Source: Flagellimonas_B algarum
Lineage (GTDB): Bacteria > Bacteroidota > Bacteroidia > Flavobacteriales > Flavobacteriaceae
DNA length: 64,000 nt
Assembly (NCBI RefSeq): GCF_040513375.1
Contig: NZ_JBEVTG010000001.1
Coordinates: 682,001 to 746,000, forward strand
Direction of reading: 5' to 3'
A program made the translations under genes and the position numbers. How positions within the stretch are numbered: position 1 is the first letter of the stretch; every line of letters begins with the position of its first letter. The notes beneath the pieces are model-generated. The model had not been told where the DNA came from and ran no database searches. It saw nothing but the letters and a program-made list of their open reading frames with translations. This document shows positions 24,903 through 34,329 of this stretch, piece by piece.

Positions 24903-27209
24903 CTATCCCTTGATAGGAACCTGCATTTCTTTGTCTTTCAAATGTTTGGCGAAAAAGCCCATCATCGCCCGATAGAGCTCAATGCGATTCTCTTCCTTAC
25001 CAAAGCCATGGCCTTCATCATACTTCACCATGTAGGGAACGTCTTGACCCTTTTTTCGGAGGGCTTCAACGATTTGGTCCGATTCATTGATATTGACCCT
25101 TGGATCATTGGCACCTTGAACTACGAACAAGGGTTTGTTGACCTTATCGATCTGAAAAACAGGCGAAACTTCTTCCATGATCTTCTTTTCTTCAGGTATG
25201 GTCTCATCATACCAAATTTCCCGAACGATCTCTAAATAAGGTTTCCAATATTCCGGAAAAGAATCCATAAAGGTGAACAGGTTACTTACCCCAACGTAAT
25301 CGACACCGCAGGCATAAAGATCCGGAGTCTTTGTCAAGCCCCTAAGAACGGCATACCCACCATGGCTTCCTCCATAAATGGCTGCCTTATCCTTGTCAAC
25401 CCAACCTTGGTCCACTACATATTTTAGCCCATCTTCCACATCATCCATGGCTTTTCGGCCGATTTGTTTGAATCCGGATTCCAAAAATTCACGTCCGTAT
25501 CCACCGGATATCCTGAAATTGACCTGAAGCGTGGCATAGCCCCTACTGGCAAACAATTGGGCCTCAGGGTTGAAGCCCCAAGAATCGCGGATCCCTTGAG
25601 GGCCGCCATGCGGGTTTACGATAACGGGGACCTTCTCACCGCTAAGCGCCGCTTTAGGCAAGGTGATGTACCCGTGGATGGTCAATCCATCCCTACTGGT
25701 AAATTTAATGGGGCGCATCTCGGCCATATCCTCCTCCTTGAGTTGGGGCATCAGATTGTACAAGAAAGTGAATTCATCCTTGTTGACATCATATGAATGG
25801 TACTCGCCATACAATTTATCACTCTGTAAAAAAACCAAAACTTTATCTTCCGCTTCGGTCACGTCGGCGACGGAATACTGTTTTCCAGGAAAAGTTGAGG
25901 TCACCCGTTCGTGGAATCTTTTATAGGTCTCACTGACCGGTACCACGACCTGTTTGTCGCCTTCATAGCTTACGTAATCCAGTTCATAACCCCGCTTTCT
26001 TGACAAGCCCATATCGGAAACGTCGAAATCGTCATTGGCGAACACCTCACCCAACATCTTGTTTTCCTTTAAATCATAGCGAATGATCTTCGCCTTGTCA
26101 CTTTCCAAGTTGGAAACCACATAGGCATCGTGTTCGTATTCGGTGGCATAATCAAAATTTTGGACGCCGAAGGTGTCTTTCCAGTTCAGGCTTTTCAATA
26201 CGGTAAAGCCTCCGTTACCATCTTCATAATAATACTCCTGATCGACACCGTTCTTGAGTTTGGCGTACCCTTTGAGCTTACCGTTTTTATCGAAATCATA
26301 TCCGATGATCGGATTGGCTGGATCATCATTGGTAAATAGTTGTGTCAGCTCACCGGTGATCACGTTCACCTTGTATGGTTCGAAAACCTGAGGATTGTTT
26401 TTGTTCAAATTCACGATGATATGTTCCTTGTCTTCCCGCAACAGATTCGAGAACTGGGCCTGTACGCCATCGAAGGGCGTAAGGTCCTTTGCATTGGAAC
26501 CATCCAGATCAACGGCGAAAACATGGTAGTTTTCATCACCCCCTTTATCCGATATATAAGCCAAGCGATCGTTGTTCAACCACGCGTAGCCGCGCACCAA
26601 CTCCTCACCTTCTTCAATGGCCTTGGTAATTTCGCCCGTAGCGATATTCCTAACATAGATGTGCCGTTTCGCATTGTCATCCTTCTCACGATAGCTCATA
26701 TATTTTCCATCCGGGGAAAACTGAAAGGAAGAGGCCTTGGGTCTGGCAAAATAATCTTCGACGGTATACCTATAATCCCCTTTGGCCAGTTCGCCCAGAA
26801 GATCAAGATCTTTATCCGAGCTTACCAAGGTCGGATTGCCGGGAATGGTCTTTTCGGTTTTTTCAAGAACCAGGGGCAATTCCATTCCTCCTTGATAAAA
26901 CGTGCCATCGATTTTATCGGCATCCATGGTCCCGACATATTTGATGCCCGCTTGTTTGAAGACAATGGTTAATGTATTGTCAGCGAAGCTGGTTTCGTCC
27001 ATCGGTATATCGGTGGCTCCTTGAGAAGGGCTGTCCATAGTCGCACTTAATGTACCTGCCTCTTCACTGATGTTGAAGAGCAAGGGCATTTCAGTGCCTT
27101 GTACCGAAAGGGATCCTTTCCAAGTTCCTGTAATTTCCTGGGCAAAAGCGCCAAGCCCTATTAAAAAGGCTACCAGGGTTACAAATGATCGTTTTTTGAT
27201 TGTTTTCAT
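24903..27209 (-). CDS. S9 family prolyl oligopeptidase-type serine peptidase, secreted
   Basis: A 768-residue exported peptidase. A signal peptide (ending AFAQ) precedes a small beta domain at about 25-120 (GTWKGSLSVQGTEMPLLF; ATMDSPSQGATDIP), which also occurs in front of other Bacteroidetes hydrolases. A beta-propeller spans about 150-510, and the alpha/beta hydrolase domain has the triad Ser615 (GGSHGGY), Asp702 (GANDPR) and His734 (EGHGFG). It should cleave short peptides in the periplasm, perhaps dipeptides. It is a single-gene unit with its own terminator at 24845. Confidence 0.92.
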   Translation of the reverse strand: MKTIKKRSFVTLVAFLIGLGAFAQEITGTWKGSLSVQGTEMPLLFNISEEAGTLSATMDSPSQGATDIPMDETSFADNTLTIVFKQAGIKYVGTMDADKIDGTFYQGGMELPLVLEKTEKTIPGNPTLVSSDKDLDLLGELAKGDYRYTVEDYFARPKASSFQFSPDGKYMSYREKDDNAKRHIYVRNIATGEITKAIEEGEELVRGYAWLNNDRLAYISDKGGDENYHVFAVDLDGSNAKDLTPFDGVQAQFSNLLREDKEHIIVNLNKNNPQVFEPYKVNVITGELTQLFTNDDPANPIIGYDFDKNGKLKGYAKLKNGVDQEYYYEDGNGGFTVLKSLNWKDTFGVQNFDYATEYEHDAYVVSNLESDKAKIIRYDLKENKMLGEVFANDDFDVSDMGLSRKRGYELDYVSYEGDKQVVVPVSETYKRFHERVTSTFPGKQYSVADVTEAEDKVLVFLQSDKLYGEYHSYDVNKDEFTFLYNLMPQLKEEDMAEMRPIKFTSRDGLTIHGYITLPKAALSGEKVPVIVNPHGGPQGIRDSWGFNPEAQLFASRGYATLQVNFRISGGYGREFLESGFKQIGRKAMDDVEDGLKYVVDQGWVDKDKAAIYGGSHGGYAVLRGLTKTPDLYACGVDYVGVSNLFTFMDSFPEYWKPYLEIVREIWYDETIPEEKKIMEEVSPVFQIDKVNKPLFVVQGANDPRVNINESDQIVEALRKKGQDVPYMVKYDEGHGFGKEENRIELYRAMMGFFAKHLKDKEMQVPIKG

Positions 27210-27398
27210 GCTTTAGTGTTTTAATTACTATTTAAGTGTCTCGGTTCCTCCTGATTTGTTACGAAACCGATCCCTCAAAACTAGAAAATGCCCTTTGGGA
27301 AGCAAACTCAATTATGGGCGGCGGTAAATTGCCCTTGCTGAACGGAAGTTTGCTTGACCATGAGCGGAAATTACCGGTTCCCTTTTTCGGTCGCTATC

Positions 27399-28862
27399 TT
27401 AGCTGTTAAGGGTCACCAATTCTAGAGTGACCTCATACAAAGGCCGTTTGAGCATCTTAGATTTCAACCAGGCATAGAAGCTCATTACGAAAATATCTTC
27501 CTGTTCCCTGCCGACCCATTCGAACGAACGTTCGACCATGGCTTCGAATGCTTCGGTAGTCACCGAATCTGGGTCGGCATAATACTTCTTGACGAAATCC
27601 ATGAATACCAAAACTCGGCCTTCACCGAACTCGTTCAAACGTGCACTGAAGTTGCGGGTAAACCGTTCAAGGCGATTCAAGACCAATTCCAACCGATCAA
27701 GTTCGATCAACAACAAAATTTCGATGATGTTCTTTTTCAAAACCCAGGCCCAGCCTTGTTTCTTTTCATACCAATCATCGGTTCGCGCGAAAGTCTTGAA
27801 TAACTGGTAGGCCCCATCGTAGTCCCTTTTTTGAAAACGACACATCAACAGGGCAAGGTCGGTGTTCGGTGAGTTTCCTTTGATCAATTCCAATTCATGT
27901 TCCGCCTTTTCAATATCGCCCGAATACAAATGGTTCATCGCGGTCAAAGTCCGTACTTTTCTATCGAAAACAGTTCCGGTTTTGTTGGTTTGCTCCTGTG
28001 CTTCGTGCAATTCAGCGATTCGGGACAAGGATATTCCGAAACGTTTGTTCCTAAAATCGGTCAGCGCCATCAAATACAACATGTTCAAATAATAATAGCG
28101 GTATTTTCTGGGCACGGGTCCTTTAGAGCGCATTGCCATAAAGAGCGCGACCATGTCGTCCGAAACCAAATGGTAATCGTTCTGGAGTTTGGCCGCCGTT
28201 GCGGTTAAGACCATCAGTTGGTAAAGCGATTTATAGGTAAGGTCTTCAGATAGCTCCAAGGAAAACATCCGAAAAGCCCGACTGATGACCGGGCCGATTT
28301 CGGCCTGTCCTTTCGACTTCATTTCATCACGTATGATCGCGTAGGCTAAATTCAGGCTAATGTCCCTTTGGTGCAAGTCCCGGTTACGCTCATAGGCCGT
28401 AATGATATCTTTTAGGTTCCAACTGGGTATGAGATGGGCATATTGGATCTTGGTTTGGAATATCTCGTTCAAAATGGAATGGTCATCGATGAACTCGGCT
28501 TTCTTCTCTGCACGTAGCAGGGTTTGGGCAGCTACTTTATGGACCCCGTTTTCGAAAAGGATCCTACTGGCCAGCAATAATTTCAAAAGGTCCATTTCTT
28601 CCGATGATTCCCGGGCAAAGGCCTTACTGGCCAAAAAATCGATGAGGTTGTCTTTTACCCGTTTTCGTAACATATTATAGGGGATCTTCGATCCACCAGG
28701 GTACAGCCGTTCATCAAGGCCTTTGAGTTCGCCATTCGCCAAACAGCGCAATAATTCAAGGTTCTTGGTATCATGACGTCGGTTGCGCTGTTTGGTCAAC
28801 GCCACGAATTCACGTTGTTCCTTGGGCGAAAGGACCTGAAAAAGCTGTGAAATTTCTTCCAT
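27399..28862 (-). CDS. Unrecognised helical-repeat protein
   Basis: A 487-residue soluble protein with no signal peptide. I do not recognise a named domain. Almost the whole length looks helical, with repeated pairs of amphipathic helices that resemble degenerate TPR repeats (KVAAQTLLRAEKKAEFIDDH; DIEKAEHELELIKGN; YDGAYQLFKTFARTDDWY). The N-terminus (LFQVLSPKEQREFVAL) looks like a compact helical cap. It is a single-gene unit with an A/T-rich upstream region, divergent from the YiaA/B gene. It may be a protein-interaction scaffold; this is a guess from shape. Confidence 0.75.
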   Translation of the reverse strand: MEEISQLFQVLSPKEQREFVALTKQRNRRHDTKNLELLRCLANGELKGLDERLYPGGSKIPYNMLRKRVKDNLIDFLASKAFARESSEEMDLLKLLLASRILFENGVHKVAAQTLLRAEKKAEFIDDHSILNEIFQTKIQYAHLIPSWNLKDIITAYERNRDLHQRDISLNLAYAIIRDEMKSKGQAEIGPVISRAFRMFSLELSEDLTYKSLYQLMVLTATAAKLQNDYHLVSDDMVALFMAMRSKGPVPRKYRYYYLNMLYLMALTDFRNKRFGISLSRIAELHEAQEQTNKTGTVFDRKVRTLTAMNHLYSGDIEKAEHELELIKGNSPNTDLALLMCRFQKRDYDGAYQLFKTFARTDDWYEKKQGWAWVLKKNIIEILLLIELDRLELVLNRLERFTRNFSARLNEFGEGRVLVFMDFVKKYYADPDSVTTEAFEAMVERSFEWVGREQEDIFVMSFYAWLKSKMLKRPLYEVTLELVTLNS

Positions 28863-29016
28863 TTTATCGTTATAAACATAATATGTAAAATACTTATTAT
28901 TAAATATTTACATACTTTTTTATAATTTTTTTATCATTATAATTAGTCAAATAACGTCTTTTATCGCCCAAGGATTGCCCCCAACTTTGTCCCATTCAAT
29001 TTTAAATTTTTGAATT

Positions 29017-29481
29017 ATGGAACATGAAACCTTAACTAAGAAAGAAAGATTGATTGACAAAAAGCACGATCAATTCGATCTACGTCCGACCCCGGCATTT
29101 ATCTCTGCCGCATGGACCGCCCTGTTTATCGGGATGATCTCCTACTGTGTCGGGCTATGGAACGCCAATATGTGGCTCAATGAAAAAGGGTATTATTTCA
29201 CCTTGCTCCTCTTCGGACTGTTCTCAGTGGTCTCGGTCCAAAAAAGTGTGCGCGACCGCCAAGAAGGCCTGCCGGTCACCGAAGCCTATTATGGAATCAG
29301 CTGGTTCACCACCATTGCGGCCATATTGCTCTTGATCATCGGTCTATGGAATGCCGATATGGAACTCAGCGAAAAAGGGTTCTACGGCATGTCGTTTACC
29401 TTGAGCCTGTTCGCCGCCGTGGCCGTTCAGAAAAATACCCGTGATATTAAATTTTTGGAAGATAACGATCCCAAAGTGTAA
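29017..29481 (+). CDS. YiaA/YiaB family inner membrane protein
   Basis: A 154-residue protein made of two copies of the YiaAB two-helix unit: AAWTALFIGMISYCVGLWNA...LNEKGYYFTLLLFGLFSVVSVQKSVRDR and ISWFTTIAAILLLIIGLWNA...LSEKGFYGMSFTLSLFAAVAVQKNTRD. The internal duplication (GLWNA, EKG[YF]Y, VQK) is clear by eye. It has four membrane helices in total and no known biochemical role. Confidence 0.88.
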   Translation: MEHETLTKKERLIDKKHDQFDLRPTPAFISAAWTALFIGMISYCVGLWNANMWLNEKGYYFTLLLFGLFSVVSVQKSVRDRQEGLPVTEAYYGISWFTTIAAILLLIIGLWNADMELSEKGFYGMSFTLSLFAAVAVQKNTRDIKFLEDNDPKV

Positions 29482-29514
29482 GTAGGGTCGGGTCGGTCTC
29501 TTCGGGGGCCGGCC

Positions 29515-30096
29515 CTACCTATAAAAGTTCATTTCATCCATATAACGCCATACGGCATCGGGCAGCATGGGTCGGATGTCCTTTCCTTCCTTATGAGATC
29601 TTCGTATAAAGGTAGAGGACAACTCCATGATAGGTGCCGAAACGCGATGGATCCGAGGATGGTCTTTCAACACCTCGGGGAGCTCGCCCTCACTAATTCT
29701 CGGGTACACAAAGAGCTCATGGTTTTCAAGGATCACCTCATAATTCTTCCATTTCGGAAAGCTCTTCAGATTATCTTCCCCCATGATCAAAGCGAAGCGA
29801 TACGTCGGATGCTTTTCACTGATATAGGCCAAGGTATGCACCGTGTAATTCGGTTGGGGCAACTTGAACTCTACCCGGCTGGCCTTTAGTTTCGGATATT
29901 CCTTAATCGCTTCAAAGACCATTTGATAGCGATGGTTGTTGTCTAGGAGCGTCTTCTTTACCTTGAACGGACTTTGGGGAGTGATTACGAACCAAACTTC
30001 ATCAAGATCCGAGAATTCGGCCATGTGGTTCGCTATGACCAAATGCCCCACATGAATGGGATTGAAGGTGCCGAAATACAGTCCGATCCGCTTCAT
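29515..30096 (-). CDS. nadD: Nicotinate-nucleotide adenylyltransferase
   Basis: A 193-residue nucleotidyltransferase that makes deamido-NAD from nicotinate mononucleotide and ATP. GTFNPIHVGHL near the N-terminus holds the HxGH signature, and SSTFIRR near the C-terminus is the second conserved motif (usually ISSTxIR). It overlaps the end of gmk by 4 bases and is the last gene of the yicC-gmk-nadD operon. Confidence 0.95.
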   Translation of the reverse strand: MKRIGLYFGTFNPIHVGHLVIANHMAEFSDLDEVWFVITPQSPFKVKKTLLDNNHRYQMVFEAIKEYPKLKASRVEFKLPQPNYTVHTLAYISEKHPTYRFALIMGEDNLKSFPKWKNYEVILENHELFVYPRISEGELPEVLKDHPRIHRVSAPIMELSSTFIRRSHKEGKDIRPMLPDAVWRYMDEMNFYR

Positions 30097-30695
30097 GCTC
30101 CTTCTTGGGTTCCATCGATGTTCACACCAACGAATTGCGCCACAAGGGCATGGGCATCGGCCAAGGCCACATCGAGATCGTAATTTTTGATGATGTGATC
30201 GAACTGCGGGGCGGTAGCCAACTCTACGGATGCCTTGGCGATCCGCATATTGATCTTATCGTCACTTTCAGTGCTCCTTTTTTTCAATCGGATCTTCAAC
30301 TCATCCACACTAGGCGGTTTGACGAAAACGGCCAGGGTCTCTTTTGGAAATTTCTTTTTGATTCGCAATCCGCCAGCCACATCGATGTCAAAGATGACGT
30401 TCTTGCCTTCCTTCCACAAGCGCTCGACCTCACTTTGCAAAGTGCCGTAAAAGTTGTCGCGGTATACTTCTTCCCATTCTAGGAAATCGCCTTCCTTGAT
30501 ATGCTTTTTAAAAGCCGATATCGACATGAAATAATAGTGCTCCCCTTCTTTTTCTTTCCCGCGTCTAGGTCTGGAGGTCGCTGAGACCGAAAAGGCCAGA
30601 TTGAGTTCGGGTTGTTGTAAAAGGTGCCTGACTATGGTGGTCTTGCCGCTGCCCGAAGGTGCTGAAAAGATGATCAGTTTTCCGCCTTGGCTCAT
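30093..30695 (-). CDS. gmk: Guanylate kinase
   Basis: A 200-residue kinase that phosphorylates GMP to GDP. The P-loop is SAPSGSGKTTIV at about 10-21, followed by the GMP-binding segment SATSRPRRGKEKEGEHYYF and FDIDVAGGLRIKKKFP. It overlaps yicC by 4 bases upstream and nadD by 4 downstream, so the three are cotranslated. The neighbourhood yicC-gmk is conserved in many bacteria. Confidence 0.96.
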   Translation of the reverse strand: MSQGGKLIIFSAPSGSGKTTIVRHLLQQPELNLAFSVSATSRPRRGKEKEGEHYYFMSISAFKKHIKEGDFLEWEEVYRDNFYGTLQSEVERLWKEGKNVIFDIDVAGGLRIKKKFPKETLAVFVKPPSVDELKIRLKKRSTESDDKINMRIAKASVELATAPQFDHIIKNYDLDVALADAHALVAQFVGVNIDGTQEGA

Positions 30696-31549
30696 AATAC
30701 GTTCAGCATTTGTTCTTTGATCTTCTCCAATTCGTCTTTCATTTGTACCACGAGTTGTTGCATGGGAGCATAATTGGCTTTTGATCCTATGGTGTTGATC
30801 TCACGACCTATTTCTTGACTGATAAAGCCCAACTTCTTGCCATTTGAATCGTTCGACTCCAGGTTCTCCTTGAAATAGGACAAATGGTTCGCCAAGCGGA
30901 CTTTCTCTTCGGTAATGTCGTATTTCTCCAAATAATAGATGAGCTCTTGTTCGAAGCGGTTCTTATCCACCTCGACCTGCAACTCGGCCACCGCTTTTTG
31001 CAGGCGTTCGCGGATGGTGTCAAGACGTTGCGGGTCCATTTCCTTGACCGATTCCAATAAGGCGTTGAGTGCCGCAAGGCGTTGTTGGAAGTCTTTCTCC
31101 AATACCTGCCCCTCTTCAGTCCTGAAATTGGCAATGGCTTTTAAGGCCATTTTCAAGGCACCCCGAATCTGCTCGTACTCTTCTGGATCGATATCCTCCT
31201 TGTCGGTCTTTAAGGTGTCGGGCATGCGCAGGGCCAATTCCAAAAGTTTGACCTCGTCACCTGTTGCGATTTGCCGTAAGGAGTCCATATATTTTGTTAC
31301 CGCCCCTTGATTGATCTCTGCCGTGGTCACTTCACCGGTGATTTCAACAAATAGTGAAAAATCGACCTTACCACGCACCAAAACATCGGCGATCTCTTTA
31401 CGCAAGGCCACTTCCTTTTCGCGATACCCTTGGGGGATCCGCGCATTGATATCAAGGTTTTTGCTGTTCAGCGATTTTAATTCTACCGTGATCTTTTTGG
31501 TAGGCAGTTGCACACTGTGCTTTCCGTAGCCGGTCATGGATTGGATCAT
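30692..31549 (-). CDS. yicC: YicC family protein (putative endoribonuclease)
   Basis: A 285-residue protein with the family start MTGYGKH..LPTKKITVELKSLNSKNLD and the C-terminal domain EKVRLANHLSYFKENLES... GKKLGFISQEIGREINTIGSKAN. E. coli YicC has been reported as an endoribonuclease acting on small RNA; the same activity here is inference. It is the first gene of the operon with gmk and nadD and has the clear promoter element TACCTTTG at 31571. Confidence 0.93.
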   Translation of the reverse strand: MIQSMTGYGKHSVQLPTKKITVELKSLNSKNLDINARIPQGYREKEVALRKEIADVLVRGKVDFSLFVEITGEVTTAEINQGAVTKYMDSLRQIATGDEVKLLELALRMPDTLKTDKEDIDPEEYEQIRGALKMALKAIANFRTEEGQVLEKDFQQRLAALNALLESVKEMDPQRLDTIRERLQKAVAELQVEVDKNRFEQELIYYLEKYDITEEKVRLANHLSYFKENLESNDSNGKKLGFISQEIGREINTIGSKANYAPMQQLVVQMKDELEKIKEQMLNVL

Positions 31550-31570
31550 AGTATGGTGCTAAAATTTTGG

Positions 31571-31578
31571 CAAAGGTA
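31571..31578 (-). promoter_or_regulatory. -7 promoter element TACCTTTG of yicC-gmk-nadD
   Basis: Matches TANNTTTG on the minus strand, 21 bases before the yicC ATG. Confidence 0.65.
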
Positions 31579-31604
31579 GGTAAAACCGAGCCTAGGTCAG
31601 GGGC

Positions 31605-32399
31605 CTAGTCGAGTTCACGCACCCAAATATTGCGGTAACTGACCCGACTGTTGTCCCGATGGTCTTGAAGTTTTATCGGGGCTTTACCGTGGGCGTCGTT
31701 CTTTGGCCATCCGATGTACTCCGTCGTTCCCAATAGCGTAATATGGTCTTGGATCAATACTCCGTTATGGAGTACCGTCAAGGTGCCCGGTTCCGTTTTT
31801 TGACCATCGCCATCGAAAATCGGGGCGTGAAAAATGATGTCATAGCTATTCCATTCGCCTGAAGGCACGGAAGCCATGGCCAAGGGGACATGCTGTTTGT
31901 AAACGGACCCCACTTGCCCGTTGACATAGGTCGGGTTATCATTGTTGTCCAATACCTGTACTTCATAGCGCCCTTGCAGGAATACCCCACTGTTCGCGCG
32001 GCTTTGGTTCGCTCCTTGAACTGCTGCAGGCGACCGCCACTCGAGATGTAACTGAACACTTCCGAAATTCCTTTTCGTTTGGATATCACCGGTCTTATCG
32101 GCCACGGTCATGCTTCCGTCACCATTCAACTTCCAGGCTACGGCGCTGCTGTCGACAGCACTTACCCATTCACTGAAATCGCTGCCATCGAACAAGACAA
32201 TGGCATCACTGGGCACTCCTGAATCGCTTTGACCGACCTTGGGCGGCACGGGCTCGTACACTTCCGTTTCTTCAGGGGTGGTCGGTTCTTGCTTTTCTTG
32301 TAGTTCTACTGCTTCCGCTGTCTCGGCCACTTCGGCCTTGGGAGTTTGTTGGCAGGAAACCACCATCGCCACTCCCATCAAAAATAGTATCCGTTTCAT
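31605..32399 (-). CDS. DUF1080 (3-keto-disaccharide hydrolase-type) lipoprotein A
   Basis: A 264-residue lipoprotein with lipobox MVVSC (Cys16) and an acidic, proline-rich linker to about residue 65. One concanavalin-like DUF1080 domain follows: IVLFDGSDFSEWVS near the start, VQLHLEWRSP, SGVFLQGRYEVQVLDN and IKLQDHRDNSRVSYRNIWVREL at the end. Members of this family act on 3-keto-glycosides made by C3 dehydrogenases. It is the last gene of a three-gene unit: the isomerase at 33140, the second DUF1080 gene, then this one. It should sit on a membrane facing the periplasm. Confidence 0.9.
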   Translation of the reverse strand: MKRILFLMGVAMVVSCQQTPKAEVAETAEAVELQEKQEPTTPEETEVYEPVPPKVGQSDSGVPSDAIVLFDGSDFSEWVSAVDSSAVAWKLNGDGSMTVADKTGDIQTKRNFGSVQLHLEWRSPAAVQGANQSRANSGVFLQGRYEVQVLDNNDNPTYVNGQVGSVYKQHVPLAMASVPSGEWNSYDIIFHAPIFDGDGQKTEPGTLTVLHNGVLIQDHITLLGTTEYIGWPKNDAHGKAPIKLQDHRDNSRVSYRNIWVRELD

Positions 32400-33143
32400 C
32401 TACAAGGCTTTGATCTTTATGTTGCGATAAGCCACGATATCCCCGTGGTCTTGAAGCCCGATTTTTCCGGTACGGTAGGCACCGAACCCTTCCCAATCGG
32501 CGAATTTCGATTTGGCGACCATGGCATCCCACGCTTCCCCATGAACGGGGAACTCGACGATTTTGACCCCATTGAGCAACACCTGTCCTTGGTTATTCCT
32601 ATGATCGACGGTCAGCTCAACGGTATTCCATTCGCCAGCGGGTTTGACCGCTTTTTCAGCTGGGGCGACCATATCATATAAGGCGCCTGCTTGGTGGGTG
32701 GTCCCGTTCTTGGCATCAGGATGGCGCTCATCGTCCAAGACCTGTATCTCCGGTCCGGTCTCATAAGGCTGCCCGAATTTCGCATCCTCAAAAACCCCCC
32801 AGAAAATTCCGCTATTGCCCCCTTCAGAAACCTTCCATTCCAAATGCAACACAAAGTCGGTGTATTCGGTGTCGGTTACGATATTATAGCTTTCCCCGTT
32901 CGGACGTTCGGCCGGTGGGTAAAACACCATGGCCCCATCTTCAATTTTCCATGGGTCGGTGAGGGCCCCGGCATTGTAAAAGTGCCAGCCATCAAATGAG
33001 GTGCCGTCAAAAAGGACCTTCCAATCGGTATCGCTTGTTGCTTCCATCGGTTCTGCTGTAGTTTCGACCTTGCTATTAGCGGCTTTTTTCTCTTTGCAGG
33101 AAAATGCCACAAGTACACAGACGATCAGTATCGTTTTTTTCAT
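32400..33143 (-). CDS. DUF1080 (3-keto-disaccharide hydrolase-type) lipoprotein B
   Basis: A 247-residue lipoprotein with lipobox VAFSC (Cys16), then a DUF1080 domain: WKVLFDGTSFDGWHFY, FVLHLEWKVSEGGNSGIFWG, GPEIQVLDDERHPDAKNG and IGLQDHGDIVAYRNIKIK. It is clearly a diverged relative of lipoprotein A: the end motif LQDH..V.YRNI is shared, but B has the longer HPDAKNGTTHQAGALYDM loop. Having two members with different loops suggests two substrates or two steps. Its start overlaps the isomerase gene by 4 bases, and lipoprotein A begins directly after it. Confidence 0.9.
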   Translation of the reverse strand: MKKTILIVCVLVAFSCKEKKAANSKVETTAEPMEATSDTDWKVLFDGTSFDGWHFYNAGALTDPWKIEDGAMVFYPPAERPNGESYNIVTDTEYTDFVLHLEWKVSEGGNSGIFWGVFEDAKFGQPYETGPEIQVLDDERHPDAKNGTTHQAGALYDMVAPAEKAVKPAGEWNTVELTVDHRNNQGQVLLNGVKIVEFPVHGEAWDAMVAKSKFADWEGFGAYRTGKIGLQDHGDIVAYRNIKIKAL

Positions 33144-34192
33144 AATCCCAAAATTCGTTTTAATTGTGCCTTATCGATTTCGGCCCCGGCAAAATCATCA
33201 AAGGTCTTTTGCGTGGCTTCGATGATATGATCGGCAATGAACTTCGCCCCTTCACGAGCGCCTTGTTCCGGGCTTTTGATGACGCATTCCCATTCCATGA
33301 CCGCCCAAACATCGCAACCGTATTGGGTCAACTTCGAAAAGATGGTCTTGAAATCGATTTGGCCATCTCCTAACGAACGATACCGCCCGGCCCTATCGGA
33401 CCAATCGTTATATCCTCCGAAGGCCCCTTTTTTACCTGTGGGGTTGAATTCCGAATCCTTCACATGAAACGATTTGATGAATTCGTGGTAATGATCGATA
33501 TAGGCAATGTAATCCAATTGCTGCAGCACAAAGTGACTGGGGTCGTAGAGGATGTTCACCCTTTTGTGGTTTCCTGTGGCCGCTAAAAAGCGTTCAAAAG
33601 TATCGCCGTCATGAAGGTCTTCACCAGGATGGATCTCATAACAGACATCGACCCCTTCTTCGTCAAAGTGGTTCAAAATCGGCATCCATCGGTTGGCCAG
33701 TTCTTCAAAACCCATTTCCACTAACCCCGGTGGGCGTTGTGGCCATGGGTGGGCGGTGTGCCAAAGCAAGGCCCCAGAAAAAGTAGCATGTGCCGAAATA
33801 CCCAATCGACGGCTGGCTGTAGCGGCCTTTTTAACGGTCTCTACGGCCCATTCCGTTCGCTCTTTGGGTTTGCCCTTAAGATGATCCGGCGCAAAATTAT
33901 CGAACATGATATCATAGGCCGGATGAACCGCGACCAATTGCCCTTGAAGGTGGGTCGACAGCTCGGTGATCTCGAGGCCGTAGCCATTGATTTTCCCTTT
34001 CAATTCATCACAGTAGTCCTGTGATTCGGCGGCTAGATCCAAATCGATCAAGAATTTTTCCCAAGTTGGTATCTGGATGCCCTTATACCCTAAATCGGCC
34101 GCCCATTTACATAGGCCATCAAGGGAGTTGAAAGGTGGTTTGCTATCTACGAACTGCGCCAAAAAAACCGCAGGTCCTTTTATTGTTTTCAT
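33140..34192 (-). CDS. Sugar phosphate isomerase/epimerase family TIM-barrel protein
   Basis: A 350-residue xylose-isomerase-like TIM barrel without a signal peptide. Likely metal ligands appear in the usual order: CYEIHPGEDLHDG (Glu), NILYDPSHFVLQQLDY (Asp, His), IKSFHVKDSEFNP (His, Asp) and VWAVMEWECV (Glu). It is the first gene of the unit with two DUF1080 lipoproteins. In related pathways such enzymes rearrange or hydrate keto-sugar products after glycoside cleavage; the substrate is not known. Confidence 0.88.
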   Translation of the reverse strand: MKTIKGPAVFLAQFVDSKPPFNSLDGLCKWAADLGYKGIQIPTWEKFLIDLDLAAESQDYCDELKGKINGYGLEITELSTHLQGQLVAVHPAYDIMFDNFAPDHLKGKPKERTEWAVETVKKAATASRRLGISAHATFSGALLWHTAHPWPQRPPGLVEMGFEELANRWMPILNHFDEEGVDVCYEIHPGEDLHDGDTFERFLAATGNHKRVNILYDPSHFVLQQLDYIAYIDHYHEFIKSFHVKDSEFNPTGKKGAFGGYNDWSDRAGRYRSLGDGQIDFKTIFSKLTQYGCDVWAVMEWECVIKSPEQGAREGAKFIADHIIEATQKTFDDFAGAEIDKAQLKRILGL

Positions 34193-34272
34193 TTATTCTG
34201 GTTTAGGTGGAATGAACTATTCGGGATTATCGATGATGATCTGCTATATTTAGAAAAAACAGTATGATTCGT

Positions 34273-34280
34273 TATTTTTG
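34273..34280 (+). promoter_or_regulatory. -7 promoter element TATTTTTG of the ASCH gene
   Basis: Matches TANNTTTG, 49 bases before the ATG at 34330. Confidence 0.45.
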
Positions 34281-34329
34281 AAAGTACTAAAAATTGTATT
34301 ACGAATCCCATTAGCTCAATAAATATTTG

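Noticed and set aside
27300..27355. Inverted repeat AAGCAAACT ... AGTTTGCTT between the S9 peptidase and the helical protein genes
   Set aside because: The arms are 38 bases apart and no T run follows; at this length it may be chance.
29482..29518. Hairpin GTAGGGTCGG / CCGGCCCTAC between the YiaA/B gene and nadD
   Set aside because: It has no T run on either side and its stem overlaps the nadD stop, so I do not call it a terminator.
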